A stretch of DNA of 64,000 nucleotides, from contig NZ_CP101620.1 in assembly GCF_024399475.1 (NCBI RefSeq), positions 2,461,608 through 2,525,607 on the forward strand, written 5' to 3'. The notes under the pieces are model-generated. The model made no database searches and was not told the DNA's origin. It saw only the letters and a list, made by a program, of their open reading frames with translations. Source of the DNA: Allocoprobacillus halotolerans. Lineage in GTDB: Bacteria > Bacillota_I > Bacilli_A > Erysipelotrichales > Coprobacillaceae. A program made the position numbers and the translations under genes. Positions 1 to 9,521 of this stretch are shown here, piece after piece (position 1 is the stretch's first letter; each line of letters begins with the position of its first letter).

Positions 1-1618
1 ATGTAAATCCAACAAAACATCTTCATCTTTCTTACCAAATGCAATATTTTCACTGGCTTTATAAGATCTTTGAGAAATTCTTTTTACATAGCCATCACGC
101 GTAATAGAAACATAAATATCTTCAGGTAGAATCATTGCTTCTTCATCAATCACAATTTCTTGTATTTCATCTTTTATTTCAGTTAAACGTGGACTTGGAT
201 ATTGTTTTTGAATTTGTTTTAATTCATCAACAATCACTTTTCTTAAAACCTTATCACTTTCTAAAATATCATTTAATGTTTGAATCAATACTTCAAGTTC
301 ACTTTTTCTTTTTCTAAAGAAACAATATCTGTGTTTGTTAAACGATATAACTGTAACATCACTATAGCTTCTGCCTGATTTTGTGTAAAATGATATTTTG
401 ATTGAAGATTATTTTTTGCATCTTGTTTATCACGTGAATGACGAATGGTATGAACAACTTCATCTAATATAGAAATGGCTTTTATCAAACCATCAACAAT
501 ATGTTTACGTTCCTGTGCCTTATTTAAGTCATATAAAGAACGTTTTGTAATGACTTCAATTTGATGATCAATATAACCATCCAAGATTTCAACAATCCCC
601 ATACAGATTGGTCTTTTATTTTTAATAGCCACCATATTATAATTATAATTCTTTTGTAAATCCGTATTTTTATAGAAATAATTAAGCGTATTTTGCACGT
701 CAACATCTTTCTTTAAATCAATAACAATACTTAATCCATTACGATCAGATTCATCACGCACTTCAATAATACCATCAATATTTTTTTGAAAACGTATTTC
801 ATCTAATTTTCTCACTAATTCAGCTTTATTCACTTCATAAGGAATTTCTGTGACAACTATCTTATTGATATTTTTTCTTCAATAATTTTTGTCTTTGAAC
901 GAACAACAACTTTTCCTTTACCAGTTTCAAATGCTTTTTTAATACCATTTAACCCTTCTACAATGGCTCCGGTTGGAAAGTCTGGACCTTTGATAAATTT
1001 CATTAAATCATCTAAAGTACAATGAGGATGTAATATTCTATAAATTGTTGCATCAATAACTTCTTTTAAGTTATGCGGTGGAATATCAGTTGCATATCCA
1101 GCTGAAATTCCAGTCGCTCCATTAACAAGAAGATTAGGAAATTTAGCTGGTAAAACAGTTGGTTCATATTCAGTATCATCAAAGTTTAATGCCATTTGAA
1201 CAGTTTCTTTATCTATATCTTTTAATAATTCTGAAGCAACGGATGACAATCTCGCTTCAGTGTAACGCATCGCAGCTGCAGGATCATTATCAATCGAACC
1301 ATTATTTCCTTGCATATCAATAAGAGGGATACGCATTTTCCATTCTTGTGATAAACGAACCATTGCCTCATAGACAGATGTATCTCCATGAGGATGATAA
1401 TTTCCAATAACATTACCCACTGTTTTAGCAGATTTACGATATGGTTTTTGATAAGTATTACCATCTTTATACATAGCATAAAGAATTCTACGTTGAACAG
1501 GCTTTAATCCATCTCTTACATCAGGCAATGCACGATCTTGAATAATATATTTTGAATATTTTCCAAAACGATCACCCATAATCTCATCTAATGATTGTGT
1601 TATGATTTTTTCTTTCAT
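1..1618 (-). CDS. parC: DNA topoisomerase IV subunit A (3' end outside window; two frameshifts)
   Basis: ParC is the DNA cleaving and rejoining subunit of topoisomerase IV, which unlinks sister chromosomes. The start at 1618 has an AAGGGGG ribosome binding site. The N-terminal 253 residues show the winged-helix catalytic core with Tyr119 in RYTEARLS and the quinolone-region motif [10 protein letters not shown]. The frame breaks at a 6-T run (871-876; A run in the mRNA) and again near 303-307. One added base at each site restores a continuous ParC sequence through the coiled-coil region and into the first C-terminal beta-propeller blade ([10 protein letters not shown]), which leaves the window at base 1. 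It lies 11 bp after parE, so the pair forms an operon. The breaks are probably sequencing errors. Confidence 0.93.
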
Positions 1619-1629
1619 GATTAACCCCC

Positions 1630-3558
1630 TTATTGATTAATAAAGAATGAATCTTCTAATGAGAATTGTACATTATCTTCAATCCATTCACGTCTTGGTT
1701 CTACTTTATCACCCATTAAAACGGATACACGACGTTCTACCAAAGCAGCATCTTCAATAGATACTTGAATTAATGTTCTTGTTTCAGGGTTCATTGTTGT
1801 TTCCCATAGCTGATCAGCATTCATTTCACCTAAACCTTTATAACGTTGTACGGCATAACCGCGACCGATTTGCTTTTTGGCTTCTTCTAATTCATCATCA
1901 TCCCATGCATAAACAGCATCTTCATGTTTACCATTTTTCTTAGAAACTTTATACAATGGTGGTAAAGCAATATAAACTTTCCCAGCTTGAATCAAACCAC
2001 GCATATATCGATAAAAGAAAGTTAAAAGCAAAACCTGAATATGCGCCCCATCCGTATCTGCATCGGTCATAATAATAACTTTAGAATAATTAGAATCATC
2101 AGCATTAAAATCTGCTCCTACACCAGCACCAACAGTATTAATGATGGTACTGATTTCTTCATTCTTCAAAATATCATTCATAGCTGCTTTTTCAGTATTG
2201 ATGACTTTTCCTCGCAAAGGCAAAATTGCCTGATATTTACGATCTCTTCCTTGTTTTGCACTACCACCAGCAGAATCCCCTTCGACAAGATAAAGCTCTT
2301 TTCTTTTCTTATCTTTGGATTGGGCTGGAGCTAGTTTCCCACTTAATATTTTCTCAGCTTTTTGCCCTTTTCCTTTACGTGCTTCTTCACGTGCTTTTCT
2401 AGCCGCATTTCTAGCTTGCGATGCTTTGATCATCTTTTTCACTAACTCATTAGCTGTTTCTTTATTTTCTTCTAGAAAATAGTTCACTTGTTCATAAACA
2501 ACATTTTCAACAATATTTCTTGCTTCTGGCGTTCCTAATTTTGATTTTGTTTGACCTTCAAACTGCAATAAAGATTCAGGTATTTTCACAGAAATAATGG
2601 CTGTTAAGCCTTCTCTAACATCACTACCTTCAAGATTTTTATCTTTAGATTTTAATAAACCATATTTTCTTGCATATTCATTAAAAACTTTAGTAAAACC
2701 AGAACGAAAACCCGTTTCATGCGTCCCACCATCGCCTGTTCTTACTAAATTGACAAAAGAAATCAGATTTTCCTGATAGCCATCAGTAATTTGAAAAGAA
2801 ACTTCAACTTCGATAGGATTAGAAACATCATCAAATGAAACTGTTGTATGTAATGTTTTTTTATCATAATTCAAATATTCAATAAAAGCTTCTAATCCAT
2901 TTTCATATTGAAAAGATTCCTGTTTTCCACTTCTTTCATCTATAACATTCATTTCAATTCCTTTTAATAAAAAGGCACTTTCTCTTAGTCTTTCACAAAT
3001 AGTTGAATAGTTAAACTCAATTGTAGAAAAAATATGAGAATTCGGTTTGAAATGAATAATTGTTCCTGTTTTAGATGTTTTTCCTAATTTTTTTAAAGGG
3101 GAGATAATTTTTGCACCATCTTCAAAACGTTGTTGATGAATATAACCATCACGATAAACAGTGACTTCTAGCCACTCACTTAAAGCATTCACGACAGATG
3201 AACCAACTCCATGTAAACCTCCTGATGTTTTATATCCACCATCTTCACTAAATTTACCTCCAGCATGAAGAATAGTTAAAATAACTTCAGTTGTAGGTTT
3301 TCCAGAGGCATGCATACCCGTTGGCATCCCACGTCCTTCATCTTCCACACGAATGCTATTGTCCTTTCCAATGGTAACTGTAATCTTTTTACCAAATCCA
3401 GCTAACGCTTCATCAATCGCATTATCGACAATTTCCCATACAAGATGATGAAGTCCTCTGGCATCAGTTGAACCGATGTACATTCCAGGACGTTTTCTAA
3501 CTGCCTCCAACCCTTCAAGTATTTGAATATTAGACTCATCATAATGATTTGTTTTCAT
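1630..3558 (-). CDS. parE: DNA topoisomerase IV subunit B
   Basis: ParE is the ATPase subunit of topoisomerase IV, partner of ParC encoded just downstream. A GHKL ATPase domain is at the N terminus ([35 protein letters not shown]), followed by the transducer domain and a TOPRIM domain (EGDSAGGSA and DADTDGAHI), about 642 residues in all, normal for the family. An upstream in-frame Met exists at 3588, but AGGAGG lies directly before the Met at 3558, so I chose that start. GyrB is the alternative; pairing with a ParC-type gene argues for ParE. Confidence 0.95.
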   Translation of the reverse strand: MKTNHYDESNIQILEGLEAVRKRPGMYIGSTDARGLHHLVWEIVDNAIDEALAGFGKKITVTIGKDNSIRVEDEGRGMPTGMHASGKPTTEVILTILHAGGKFSEDGGYKTSGGLHGVGSSVVNALSEWLEVTVYRDGYIHQQRFEDGAKIISPLKKLGKTSKTGTIIHFKPNSHIFSTIEFNYSTICERLRESAFLLKGIEMNVIDERSGKQESFQYENGLEAFIEYLNYDKKTLHTTVSFDDVSNPIEVEVSFQITDGYQENLISFVNLVRTGDGGTHETGFRSGFTKVFNEYARKYGLLKSKDKNLEGSDVREGLTAIISVKIPESLLQFEGQTKSKLGTPEARNIVENVVYEQVNYFLEENKETANELVKKMIKASQARNAARKAREEARKGKGQKAEKILSGKLAPAQSKDKKRKELYLVEGDSAGGSAKQGRDRKYQAILPLRGKVINTEKAAMNDILKNEEISTIINTVGAGVGADFNADDSNYSKVIIMTDADTDGAHIQVLLLTFFYRYMRGLIQAGKVYIALPPLYKVSKKNGKHEDAVYAWDDDELEEAKKQIGRGYAVQRYKGLGEMNADQLWETTMNPETRTLIQVSIEDAALVERRVSVLMGDKVEPRREWIEDNVQFSLEDSFFINQ

Positions 3559-3587
3559 ATCTGATTTCCTCCTTTTCAACTTTTTCA

Positions 3588-3616
3588 ATTATAACAAAAA
3601 CATTGATGTATTGCTA
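3588..3616 (-). promoter_or_regulatory. Predicted sigma-A promoter of parE-parC
   Basis: On the minus strand TAGCAA (3611-3616), a 17-nt spacer and TATAAT (3588-3593) lie about 30 bp before the parE start. The -10 is perfect, the -35 weak. Confidence 0.5.
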
Positions 3617-3669
3617 GAGAATTCATATCATAGCAAATTTCTTAAATTTTCGCAAATCTTTTAAAAAAA

Positions 3670-3697
3670 TTGATTTTTCTTCTTTTTTATGTATAAT
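3670..3697 (+). promoter_or_regulatory. Predicted sigma-A promoter of plsY
   Basis: TTGATT (3670-3675), a 16-nt spacer and a perfect TATAAT (3692-3697) lie 21 bp before the plsY start, divergent from the parE promoter. Confidence 0.6.
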
Positions 3698-3718
3698 TAG
3701 TGGCGGGGAAGTGAGAAA

Positions 3719-4327
3719 ATGGATATATTGGTATATTTATTATTAATCATTATGGGATATTTATATGGTTCTATTCCTTTTGCTTTAGTCATTGGAAAAC
3801 TTTTTTATCATACTGATGTAAGAAATAGTGGCTCAGGAAATTTAGGAGGAACCAACGCCGGAAGAGTTCTAGGCAAAAAAGCTGGTTTAAGTGTGATTAT
3901 TTTAGATACCTCAAAATGTTGCATTTCTATTTTTATTGCTGGATTGGTAGCAAATGCATGCAACCTCAATCACAATATTGTTTATTTATGTGCGCTGGCT
4001 TGTGTCATTGGACATTGTTATCCAATATTTGCTGGATTTAGAGGTGGAAAAGCTGTATCAGTTGCCCTTGGATATGCCTTAATGACAAACATTTATGCAT
4101 TTTTGATTGCTTTAGTCATTTTCTTAATCACATTAAAGCTTTCTAAATATGTATCATTAGCGTCTATCCTGGCTTCTATTTCAATTGTCGTGATATCACC
4201 ATTTCTTGGCTACAGTACAGTTGGAATTATCACAAATATATGCATTGTTGCTTTACTTGTCTATAAACATCTAAGCAATATTCAAAGAATAAAAGATGGT
4301 ACAGAAAATAAAATTACATGGATGTAA
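3719..4327 (+). CDS. plsY: Acyl-phosphate glycerol-3-phosphate acyltransferase PlsY
   Basis: PlsY transfers an acyl group from acyl-phosphate to glycerol-3-phosphate, the first membrane step of phospholipid synthesis. The 202-residue protein is hydrophobic with about five membrane segments and the family signatures GSIPFALVIGK (17-27), SGSGNLGGTNAGR (37-49) and IGHCYPIFAGFRGGK (97-111). A GGGGAAGTGAG binding site precedes ATG at 3719. It is transcribed alone, away from parE-parC, and ends in a hairpin shared with the convergent phosphatase gene. plsY next to parE/parC is a common Firmicute arrangement. Confidence 0.95.
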   Translation: MDILVYLLLIIMGYLYGSIPFALVIGKLFYHTDVRNSGSGNLGGTNAGRVLGKKAGLSVIILDTSKCCISIFIAGLVANACNLNHNIVYLCALACVIGHCYPIFAGFRGGKAVSVALGYALMTNIYAFLIALVIFLITLKLSKYVSLASILASISIVVISPFLGYSTVGIITNICIVALLVYKHLSNIQRIKDGTENKITWM

Positions 4328-4359
4328 AAACCTGAATGTCAAAAACACTCAGGTTTTTA
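4327..4359 (+). terminator. Terminator of plsY (probably bidirectional)
   Basis: AAAACCTGA and TCAGGTTTTT arms form a hairpin followed by a T run on both strands. It sits between the convergent plsY and histidine phosphatase genes and overlaps both 3' ends. Confidence 0.75.
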
Positions 4360-4998
4360 TTTTGCAAAGCTAGCATGCATAACATGGGGTAAAAACTGAT
4401 GCTCATTATAATAAATAACTTGATATGAACCATTTTTTTCTTCAATACATGTTAAAGAACACCCTTCTACTATTTGTTGATTAATCTGAACTAAATCTTT
4501 TTTAGATATATGCAAAAAGATAGACATAAAAATCACAAAACACATCCCATGAGTTACAACCATCACTTGACTATCATGAGGTAATTGTTTTAAATCATCT
4601 AAAAAACTTTGAACCCTAGCTATGACTTCTTCATAACTTTCACCATGAGGAATACGTTCAAAACATTCAGGGTGATTCCATAATTGATCATAAAGTTCAT
4701 AATGATTTTCTAATAAATCAGATATTTTTTGACCTTCAAAATCACCAAAATTCATTTCCATGAGACGTTTGTCTAATGTTATTGATTGCTGATCAAATAA
4801 TAAATGAGCTGTTTGATTGGCACGAGGAATGGGACTTGAAAACACATAATCAAATTGCAACGAATTATCTTGAAGATATTGTTTTAAAGCAAGTGCATTT
4901 TCAATGCCTTCTTGTGACAAAGGCGAATCCAAACGTCCCTGCAATCTTTTTTCTTCATTCCAAAGTGTTTTAGAATGACGCGTTATATATATCTTCAT
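4357..4998 (-). CDS. Histidine phosphatase (phosphoglycerate mutase-like) family protein
   Basis: The 213-residue protein belongs to the histidine phosphatase superfamily. Phospho-acceptor His8 lies in TRHSKT, where the usual form is RHGET, so the Gly and Glu of the signature are replaced. The second His is in VVTHGMC (about 150), with the acidic residue in MEMNFGDFEG (about 81) and Arg59 in PIPRANQT. The substrate cannot be told; members include sugar, nucleotide and alpha-ribazole phosphatases. No Shine-Dalgarno sequence is visible, because the yneF terminator hairpin lies immediately before the start codon. Confidence 0.85.
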   Translation of the reverse strand: MKIYITRHSKTLWNEEKRLQGRLDSPLSQEGIENALALKQYLQDNSLQFDYVFSSPIPRANQTAHLLFDQQSITLDKRLMEMNFGDFEGQKISDLLENHYELYDQLWNHPECFERIPHGESYEEVIARVQSFLDDLKQLPHDSQVMVVTHGMCFVIFMSIFLHISKKDLVQINQQIVEGCSLTCIEEKNGSYQVIYYNEHQFLPHVMHASFAK

Positions 4999-5005
4999 AT
5001 ATGAA

Positions 5006-5030
5006 AAAATAAGGGATATCCCTTATTTAT
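5006..5030 (-). terminator. Terminator of yneF
   Basis: The palindrome AATAAGGGATATCCCTTATT (5009-5028) is followed on the minus strand by TTTTTT. It overlaps the yneF stop codon and ends about 8 bp before the histidine phosphatase start. Confidence 0.7.
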
Positions 5031-5223
5031 ATTGGTCATTAATGCTTTTCATAATTCGTTTGATTTGAGTTTCGTTTGGTTTACGTCCCATTTCCATAAA
5101 CATAGCACGAATCATTTTTTCATTAATTGGTGGATTCTTCTTTAAGTTTTTCTTGAATAAATAACGAGCAACAAAGAATCCTATAACAAGACCTATTAAA
5201 AGTCCTAAAACGCCATACAACAT
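5023..5223 (-). CDS. yneF: YneF family (UPF0154) small membrane protein
   Basis: This 66-residue protein has one N-terminal membrane helix (about residues 3-22), a basic stretch (FKKNLKKNPP) and the family C terminus IRAMFMEMGRKPNETQIKRIM. Function is unknown. An upstream in-frame ATG at 5238 is part of the GGAGG-containing binding site, so the start at 5223 is preferred. Order ynzC, tkt, an intervening gene, yneF matches B. subtilis. Confidence 0.9.
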   Translation of the reverse strand: MLYGVLGLLIGLVIGFFVARYLFKKNLKKNPPINEKMIRAMFMEMGRKPNETQIKRIMKSINDQYK

Positions 5224-5283
5224 CTTTCTATCCTCCATTCAACTACCATAATATTATAGCATAGTCTCATCTCTTTTGCAAAA

Positions 5284-5637
5284 TTATTTCGTTATCATAT
5301 AAAAGTTTTTAGAAAAAGACGATATAATATCATAAAGACAATGATTATTTCCCTCTTCTTCAACATCTAAATCATATTCATTCATAACCATTGTCATCTT
5401 TTGACAAGTAATTGGATTTAATAATTGATGTGTCCCATGATAATAAGAATAATCCTCACGAGATTGAATATGATGAAGTAGCTTTTCCTTTTCAGCTGAC
5501 ATACTTGAAAAAATCAATTCAATTTGCTTTGTTTTATACATATTATCCTGCTTTTGATAAATTTGTTTTAAAAACACTGGATATTTTTTTACCAATTCAA
5601 CATAGCGTTCTTTAACACAAACTATTTTATATTTCAT
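5284..5637 (-). CDS. Hypothetical protein in the SirA position
   Basis: I do not recognise this 117-residue protein with certainty. It lies between tkt and yneF, where B. subtilis carries sirA (yneE), an inhibitor of DnaA-dependent replication initiation in sporulating cells. Its C-terminal pattern (KMTMVMNEYDLDVEE, then DIISSFSKNFYMI) resembles the hydrophobic spacing of the SirA C terminus, but identity is low. GGTGAT precedes ATG at 5637, preferred over an ATG at 5649. SirA-like function is an inference from position and pattern only. Confidence 0.55.
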   Translation of the reverse strand: MKYKIVCVKERYVELVKKYPVFLKQIYQKQDNMYKTKQIELIFSSMSAEKEKLLHHIQSREDYSYYHGTHQLLNPITCQKMTMVMNEYDLDVEEEGNNHCLYDIISSFSKNFYMITK

Positions 5638-5684
5638 ATTCATCACCAATGTTATTATACTTCTATATAAACAAAAAATATGTC

Positions 5685-5713
5685 AAAAAAAGAACCTTTT
5701 AACAGGTTCTTAA
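5685..5713 (-). terminator. Terminator of tkt
   Basis: Minus-strand arms AAGAACCT and AGGTTCTT with loop GTTAAA are followed by seven T. The hairpin starts at the transketolase stop codon. Confidence 0.8.
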
Positions 5714-7683
5714 AGTGATAAATATGTTTGAACAATATGATCAACAGTAAATCCATATTTTTCAATAATAACGGATGCTGGTGCACTCGCTCCAAATTGA
5801 TTAACAGAAATAACCTTTCCATCTAAACCAACATATTTATGCCATCCAAAATCACAAGCCATTTCTACAGCGACACGTTTTCTGGCATGAGTTGGTAAAA
5901 TCATTTCTTTATATGATGCATTTTGACAATCAAATAATTCCATAGAAGGCATTGATACAACACGTACATCATGCCCTTGTTCTAATAAAACTTTTTGTGC
6001 TTGTACAGCTAATTCTACTTCACTACCTGTAGCAATCAAAATACCGTCTAAATGCTCCTTTTCTTTGGATACAATATAAGCTCCATGACAAACATCATCA
6101 TAAGTTGCATGAGTAAAGTTTGTGACATTTTGTCTTGTTAAAATTAAAGCTGTTGGACGATCATTTGTTTCAATAGCTTTTTTCCATGCCGCACACATTT
6201 CATAAGCATCAGCAGATCTAATGACTTGTATATTTGGCAAAGAACGCAACATTGCTAATTGTTCAATAGGTTGATGTGTAGGCCCATCTTCTCCTACTGC
6301 GATAGAATCATGTGAAAGTGGTAAAATAATTGGTAATTTCATTAAACATGCCATTCTTAAAGCTGCCTTAAAGTAATCACTGAAAACCATAAATCCTCCA
6401 GCAGCAACTTTAATTCCTTTATGCAATGTCATTCCGTTCATAATGGCTACCATTGCAAATTCACGAATACCAAAGAATAAATTACGTCCACCATAATTTT
6501 CACAACTGAAACGTTCTGCATTTTTTATAATTGTTTTTGTTGAAGATGCTAAATCAGCTGTTCCTGATAAGAATGTAGGATTTTGCGCAGCAATAGCGTT
6601 AATTAATTTTTCACTTGTTACACGTGTTGCTTCACTTAGCCCTTCCTGATATGCTTGCATAAATGTTTCTTCGTCAAAAGCATATTCATCATTCATATTT
6701 TGGAATAATTCCTGATATAATTCAGGATATTCTTCTTTATATGAATCCATCATTTTATTCCATTTATTGTAAGCACGTTTTCCTCGATTAAAAACATTTT
6801 TCTTAAAATCATCATAAACTTCTTCTGGCACAAAGAAATTATCATATTCAAAACCATATTGCTTTTTAGCATATTGTCCATCTTCCTCACCAAGAGGCGC
6901 ACCATGAACTTTACTTGTTCCTTGATTTTGAGAACCAAATCCAATAATTGTATTAACAATGATTAATGATGGTTTATAAATTTCTTTTTTAGCCTTTTTA
7001 ATAGCTTTCGCAATAGCTTCATAGTCGTTACCATCTTGAACGCAAATAACTTGCCAGTTCATCGCTTCATAACGTTTTTTTACATCTTCACTAAATGAAT
7101 AATTCAATGGTCCATCTAATGTTACATTATTTGAATCATAAAGAACAACTAACTTTCCTAAACAAAGATGTCCAGCAAGAGATGCAGCTTCATAAGTAAC
7201 CCCTTCTTGCATATCTCCATCACCACATAATACATAAGTGTGATGATTTATCACTTCATAATCTTTTTGATTATATCGAGACGCTAAATAAACTTCAGCC
7301 ATTGCCATTCCTACTGCCATTGGAATTCCTTGACCTAAAGGCCCGCTTGAAGCATCAACACCATCAGTCAATTCAACTTCAGGATGACCAGGTGTACAAC
7401 TTCCCCATTGTCTAAACTGTTTTAAATCATCCATTGTTAATTGAAACCCTGATAGATGTAATAAACTATATAATAATGAAGATGCATGTCCACTTGCTAA
7501 AACAAAACGATCACGATTTAACCACTGTGAATGTGCTGGAAAAACTTTTAACTCTTTTGTAAATAAAGAATATAAAGCCGGTGCAGAACCTAACACCATC
7601 CCTGGATGTCCTGAGTTTGCTTTATTAATCATATCTATTCCTAGTGATCTAATCGCAGCAATTGATAATTCAGATTGATTCAT
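5710..7683 (-). CDS. tkt: Transketolase
   Basis: Transketolase moves two-carbon ketol units between sugar phosphates in the non-oxidative pentose phosphate pathway, using thiamine diphosphate. The 657-residue protein has full family length. KANSGHPG (21-28) and GHAS carry catalytic histidines, GDGDMQEG (154-161) starts the thiamine diphosphate/Mg motif, and DSIAVGEDGPTHQPIEQL is the transketolase signature of the pyrimidine domain. It has its own promoter and terminator, so it can be expressed apart from ynzC. Confidence 0.97.
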   Translation of the reverse strand: MNQSELSIAAIRSLGIDMINKANSGHPGMVLGSAPALYSLFTKELKVFPAHSQWLNRDRFVLASGHASSLLYSLLHLSGFQLTMDDLKQFRQWGSCTPGHPEVELTDGVDASSGPLGQGIPMAVGMAMAEVYLASRYNQKDYEVINHHTYVLCGDGDMQEGVTYEAASLAGHLCLGKLVVLYDSNNVTLDGPLNYSFSEDVKKRYEAMNWQVICVQDGNDYEAIAKAIKKAKKEIYKPSLIIVNTIIGFGSQNQGTSKVHGAPLGEEDGQYAKKQYGFEYDNFFVPEEVYDDFKKNVFNRGKRAYNKWNKMMDSYKEEYPELYQELFQNMNDEYAFDEETFMQAYQEGLSEATRVTSEKLINAIAAQNPTFLSGTADLASSTKTIIKNAERFSCENYGGRNLFFGIREFAMVAIMNGMTLHKGIKVAAGGFMVFSDYFKAALRMACLMKLPIILPLSHDSIAVGEDGPTHQPIEQLAMLRSLPNIQVIRSADAYEMCAAWKKAIETNDRPTALILTRQNVTNFTHATYDDVCHGAYIVSKEKEHLDGILIATGSEVELAVQAQKVLLEQGHDVRVVSMPSMELFDCQNASYKEMILPTHARKRVAVEMACDFGWHKYVGLDGKVISVNQFGASAPASVIIEKYGFTVDHIVQTYLSL

Positions 7684-7715
7684 TATCTCATTCTTCCTCC
7701 TTATAACACATTAAC

Positions 7716-7743
7716 ATTATACACAAAAACACATGAATATCAA
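7716..7743 (-). promoter_or_regulatory. Predicted sigma-A promoter of tkt
   Basis: TTGATA (7738-7743), a 16-nt spacer and TATAAT (7716-7721) on the minus strand, about 35 bp before the transketolase start. Confidence 0.6.
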
Positions 7744-7760
7744 ACAAGATTTGACATAAT

Positions 7761-7987
7761 CTAGCATTTCTTTATGTTTTTATGCTTTGATGGTGTCACA
7801 TCTTGTCCTTTTGAATCTACTACTTTGATATTTTGAAGTTGTTGTTTAAACCCTTTTCTAAACAAACGCAAATACTCTTGTCTCAGTTCTTGTTGTCTTT
7901 TTTCTCTTTTTCAGTTAAACCTTCTGTTTTGCTTTTTCTTGCAAGCTCATTGATTTCATGAATCATCTCATCTGTTATTTTTTCCAT
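7761..7987 (-). CDS. ynzC: YnzC/UPF0291 (DUF896) family protein, frameshifted
   Basis: A short gene not visible as one open frame. From ATG at 7987 (GAGGAGGA binding site) it reads EINELARKSKTEGLTEKEKK, then the frame breaks at the 6-T run 7898-7903. Adding one base gives QQELRQEYLRLFRKGF and a DVTPSKHK tail, the signature of the DUF896/YnzC family, about 75 residues ending at 7761. YnzC is a small helical protein of unknown role, often linked to the SOS region next to tkt. The restored length fits the family, so the break is probably a sequencing error. Confidence 0.8.
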
Positions 7988-7999
7988 GTTTCCTCCTCA

Positions 8000-8161
8000 A
8001 AAAGAAAAACCTAAGAGTTTTTTAGATTAATCCCTGGTATATGCAGGTGGGTATCTTGTGCTCGATTTTAGGATCCCTATTCATGACAGGTTTTCAACAC
8101 CACCAAGCAACAATCAGATTCCCTTATCTATCGTGTAGGAAATACATATATCTCTTAGGTC
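8000..8161 (-). ncRNA. ssrS: Putative 6S RNA (or structured leader of ynzC)
   Basis: A strong promoter precedes an approximately 160-nt transcript with complementary ends, CCTAAGAG (8152-8159) and CTCTTAGG (8010-8017), the latter followed by a T-rich run. Internally a GGUGG stretch can pair with CCACC to give a long interrupted rod, the shape expected for 6S RNA, which binds sigma-A RNA polymerase. No reading frame is supported here. The 3' U-run directly touches the ynzC ribosome binding site, so a regulatory leader is the alternative. I judge 6S from shape and resemblance only. Confidence 0.5.
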
Positions 8162-8167
8162 ACTCAC

Positions 8168-8195
8168 ATTATAACATAAAATTGAAATGTGTAAA
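8168..8195 (-). promoter_or_regulatory. Promoter of the 6S-like RNA
   Basis: TTTACA (8190-8195), a 16-nt spacer and TATAAT (8168-8173) on the minus strand; predicted start near 8161, just before the closing stem of the RNA. Confidence 0.65.
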
Positions 8196-8234
8196 TAGTG
8201 AAATCTTTCATTCTATAAAATGTCTTTTGTTTCT

Positions 8235-9521
8235 TTAATTTGTTTTTGGTAAAATTGTAAAAGAAGTTGTATATTGAATATCAAATAAGTGCTTTAATTC
8301 ATTTAAATCTTCAATAGTTAAAGTATTTAAATAATCAATCAAATCAAAAATCATAATTCCTTCAAAATAATAACGACTAAACATATTCGCAATACTTTCA
8401 GGACTATTAAAAACAGAAATAAGAATTCCCATTGTTTTTTTCTTCAAACGTGAAAAACTTTCTAAGTCAATGGCATAATCTTGCATATGTTCAATAAAAT
8501 CAAAGATTCTTGCTTTAAGCTTTTCTGGATAAAGTGTATCACCACCAATTTGAAGAAAACAATAATCCCTTTCTTGAGTAAACTGAGCACTAAAACTATC
8601 ATTGATGATTTCTTCTTTTAACCATTGTTCATAAAGCGATGAACTTTTCGCAAAGAAAATGTCAAGTAATAAATTCATGCCTAGCTCTCTTTTTAAACGT
8701 TCTTGTGGATTTGTCAAAATCTCATTAATTTTTAAAGAAACAATAATCTTTGGCATTGTGACATCCATGTGTAAAGTTGCATCCTTTTGAGCTACATCCT
8801 TTGGTTCTTCAACAATTTCTCTTTGAATAGACTTTTCATTAGAAAACTCTTTTTGCTGCTGATTTTCTCTAATCAAAGCCATTGTTTGTTTTGGATCAAT
8901 ATTGCCTACTACAAACAACATCATATTACTTGGATGATAAAAAGTATGATAACATTTTTCTAAAGTTTCTTTATCAATAGACCTAACTGTTTCAACAGTT
9001 CCTGCTATATCAATTTTGACTGGATGTTTCTGATATAAATTTTGAATACTTCCAAAATAGCAACGCCAGTCTGGGTCATCGTCATACATTCCAATTTCCT
9101 GATTGATAATTCCCTTTTCTTTTTCAACATTTTCATCTGTCAAATAAATATCTTGTACAAAATCAAGTAATAATTGAATACATTCTTTTTCATGACTTGT
9201 GGTACTAAATAAATAAGCTGTACGCGACGATGAAGTAAAAGCATTGCTGCTTGCTCCTAACTTTGCAAAAGCCTCACTTGCATCGCCCTCTTCCATTTCA
9301 AACATCTTATGTTCCAAAAAATGTGCGATACCATCAGGAACTTTTAACATTTGTGTTTCATGTAAAGGGACAAAAGTAGTATCTATAGAACCAAAACGCG
9401 TGGAAAATAAACCATAAGTTTTAGAAAAACCGATTTTTGGTAAAAGATAAACTTTTAAACCATTTGACATTTCTTCAAAATATATTGTTTCTTGAAGAGT
9501 TGGATAATTAATTACTTTCAT
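8235..9521 (-). CDS. M16 family metallopeptidase, zinc-binding partner (YmfH-like)
   Basis: The 428-residue M16 peptidase carries the inverted zinc motif HFLEH (67-71) and a downstream glutamate in INQEIGMYDDDP (about 142), the third ligand. It is the catalytic-type half of a two-subunit protease of the YmfF/YmfH kind. AAAGGAG precedes ATG at 9521, preferred over an in-frame start at 9557 inside the previous gene. It overlaps the ymfF-like gene by 14 bp, so translation is coupled. In Bacillus this pair follows the spoIIIE region, as here. Confidence 0.9.
   Translation of the reverse strand: MKVINYPTLQETIYFEEMSNGLKVYLLPKIGFSKTYGLFSTRFGSIDTTFVPLHETQMLKVPDGIAHFLEHKMFEMEEGDASEAFAKLGASSNAFTSSSRTAYLFSTTSHEKECIQLLLDFVQDIYLTDENVEKEKGIINQEIGMYDDDPDWRCYFGSIQNLYQKHPVKIDIAGTVETVRSIDKETLEKCYHTFYHPSNMMLFVVGNIDPKQTMALIRENQQQKEFSNEKSIQREIVEEPKDVAQKDATLHMDVTMPKIIVSLKINEILTNPQERLKRELGMNLLLDIFFAKSSSLYEQWLKEEIINDSFSAQFTQERDYCFLQIGGDTLYPEKLKARIFDFIEHMQDYAIDLESFSRLKKKTMGILISVFNSPESIANMFSRYYFEGIMIFDLIDYLNTLTIEDLNELKHLFDIQYTTSFTILPKTN

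Noticed and set aside
8041-8238. 65-codon plus-strand frame near the 6S-like RNA
   Set aside because: It lies antisense to a promoter-driven structured RNA, has no ribosome binding site and no recognisable sequence.
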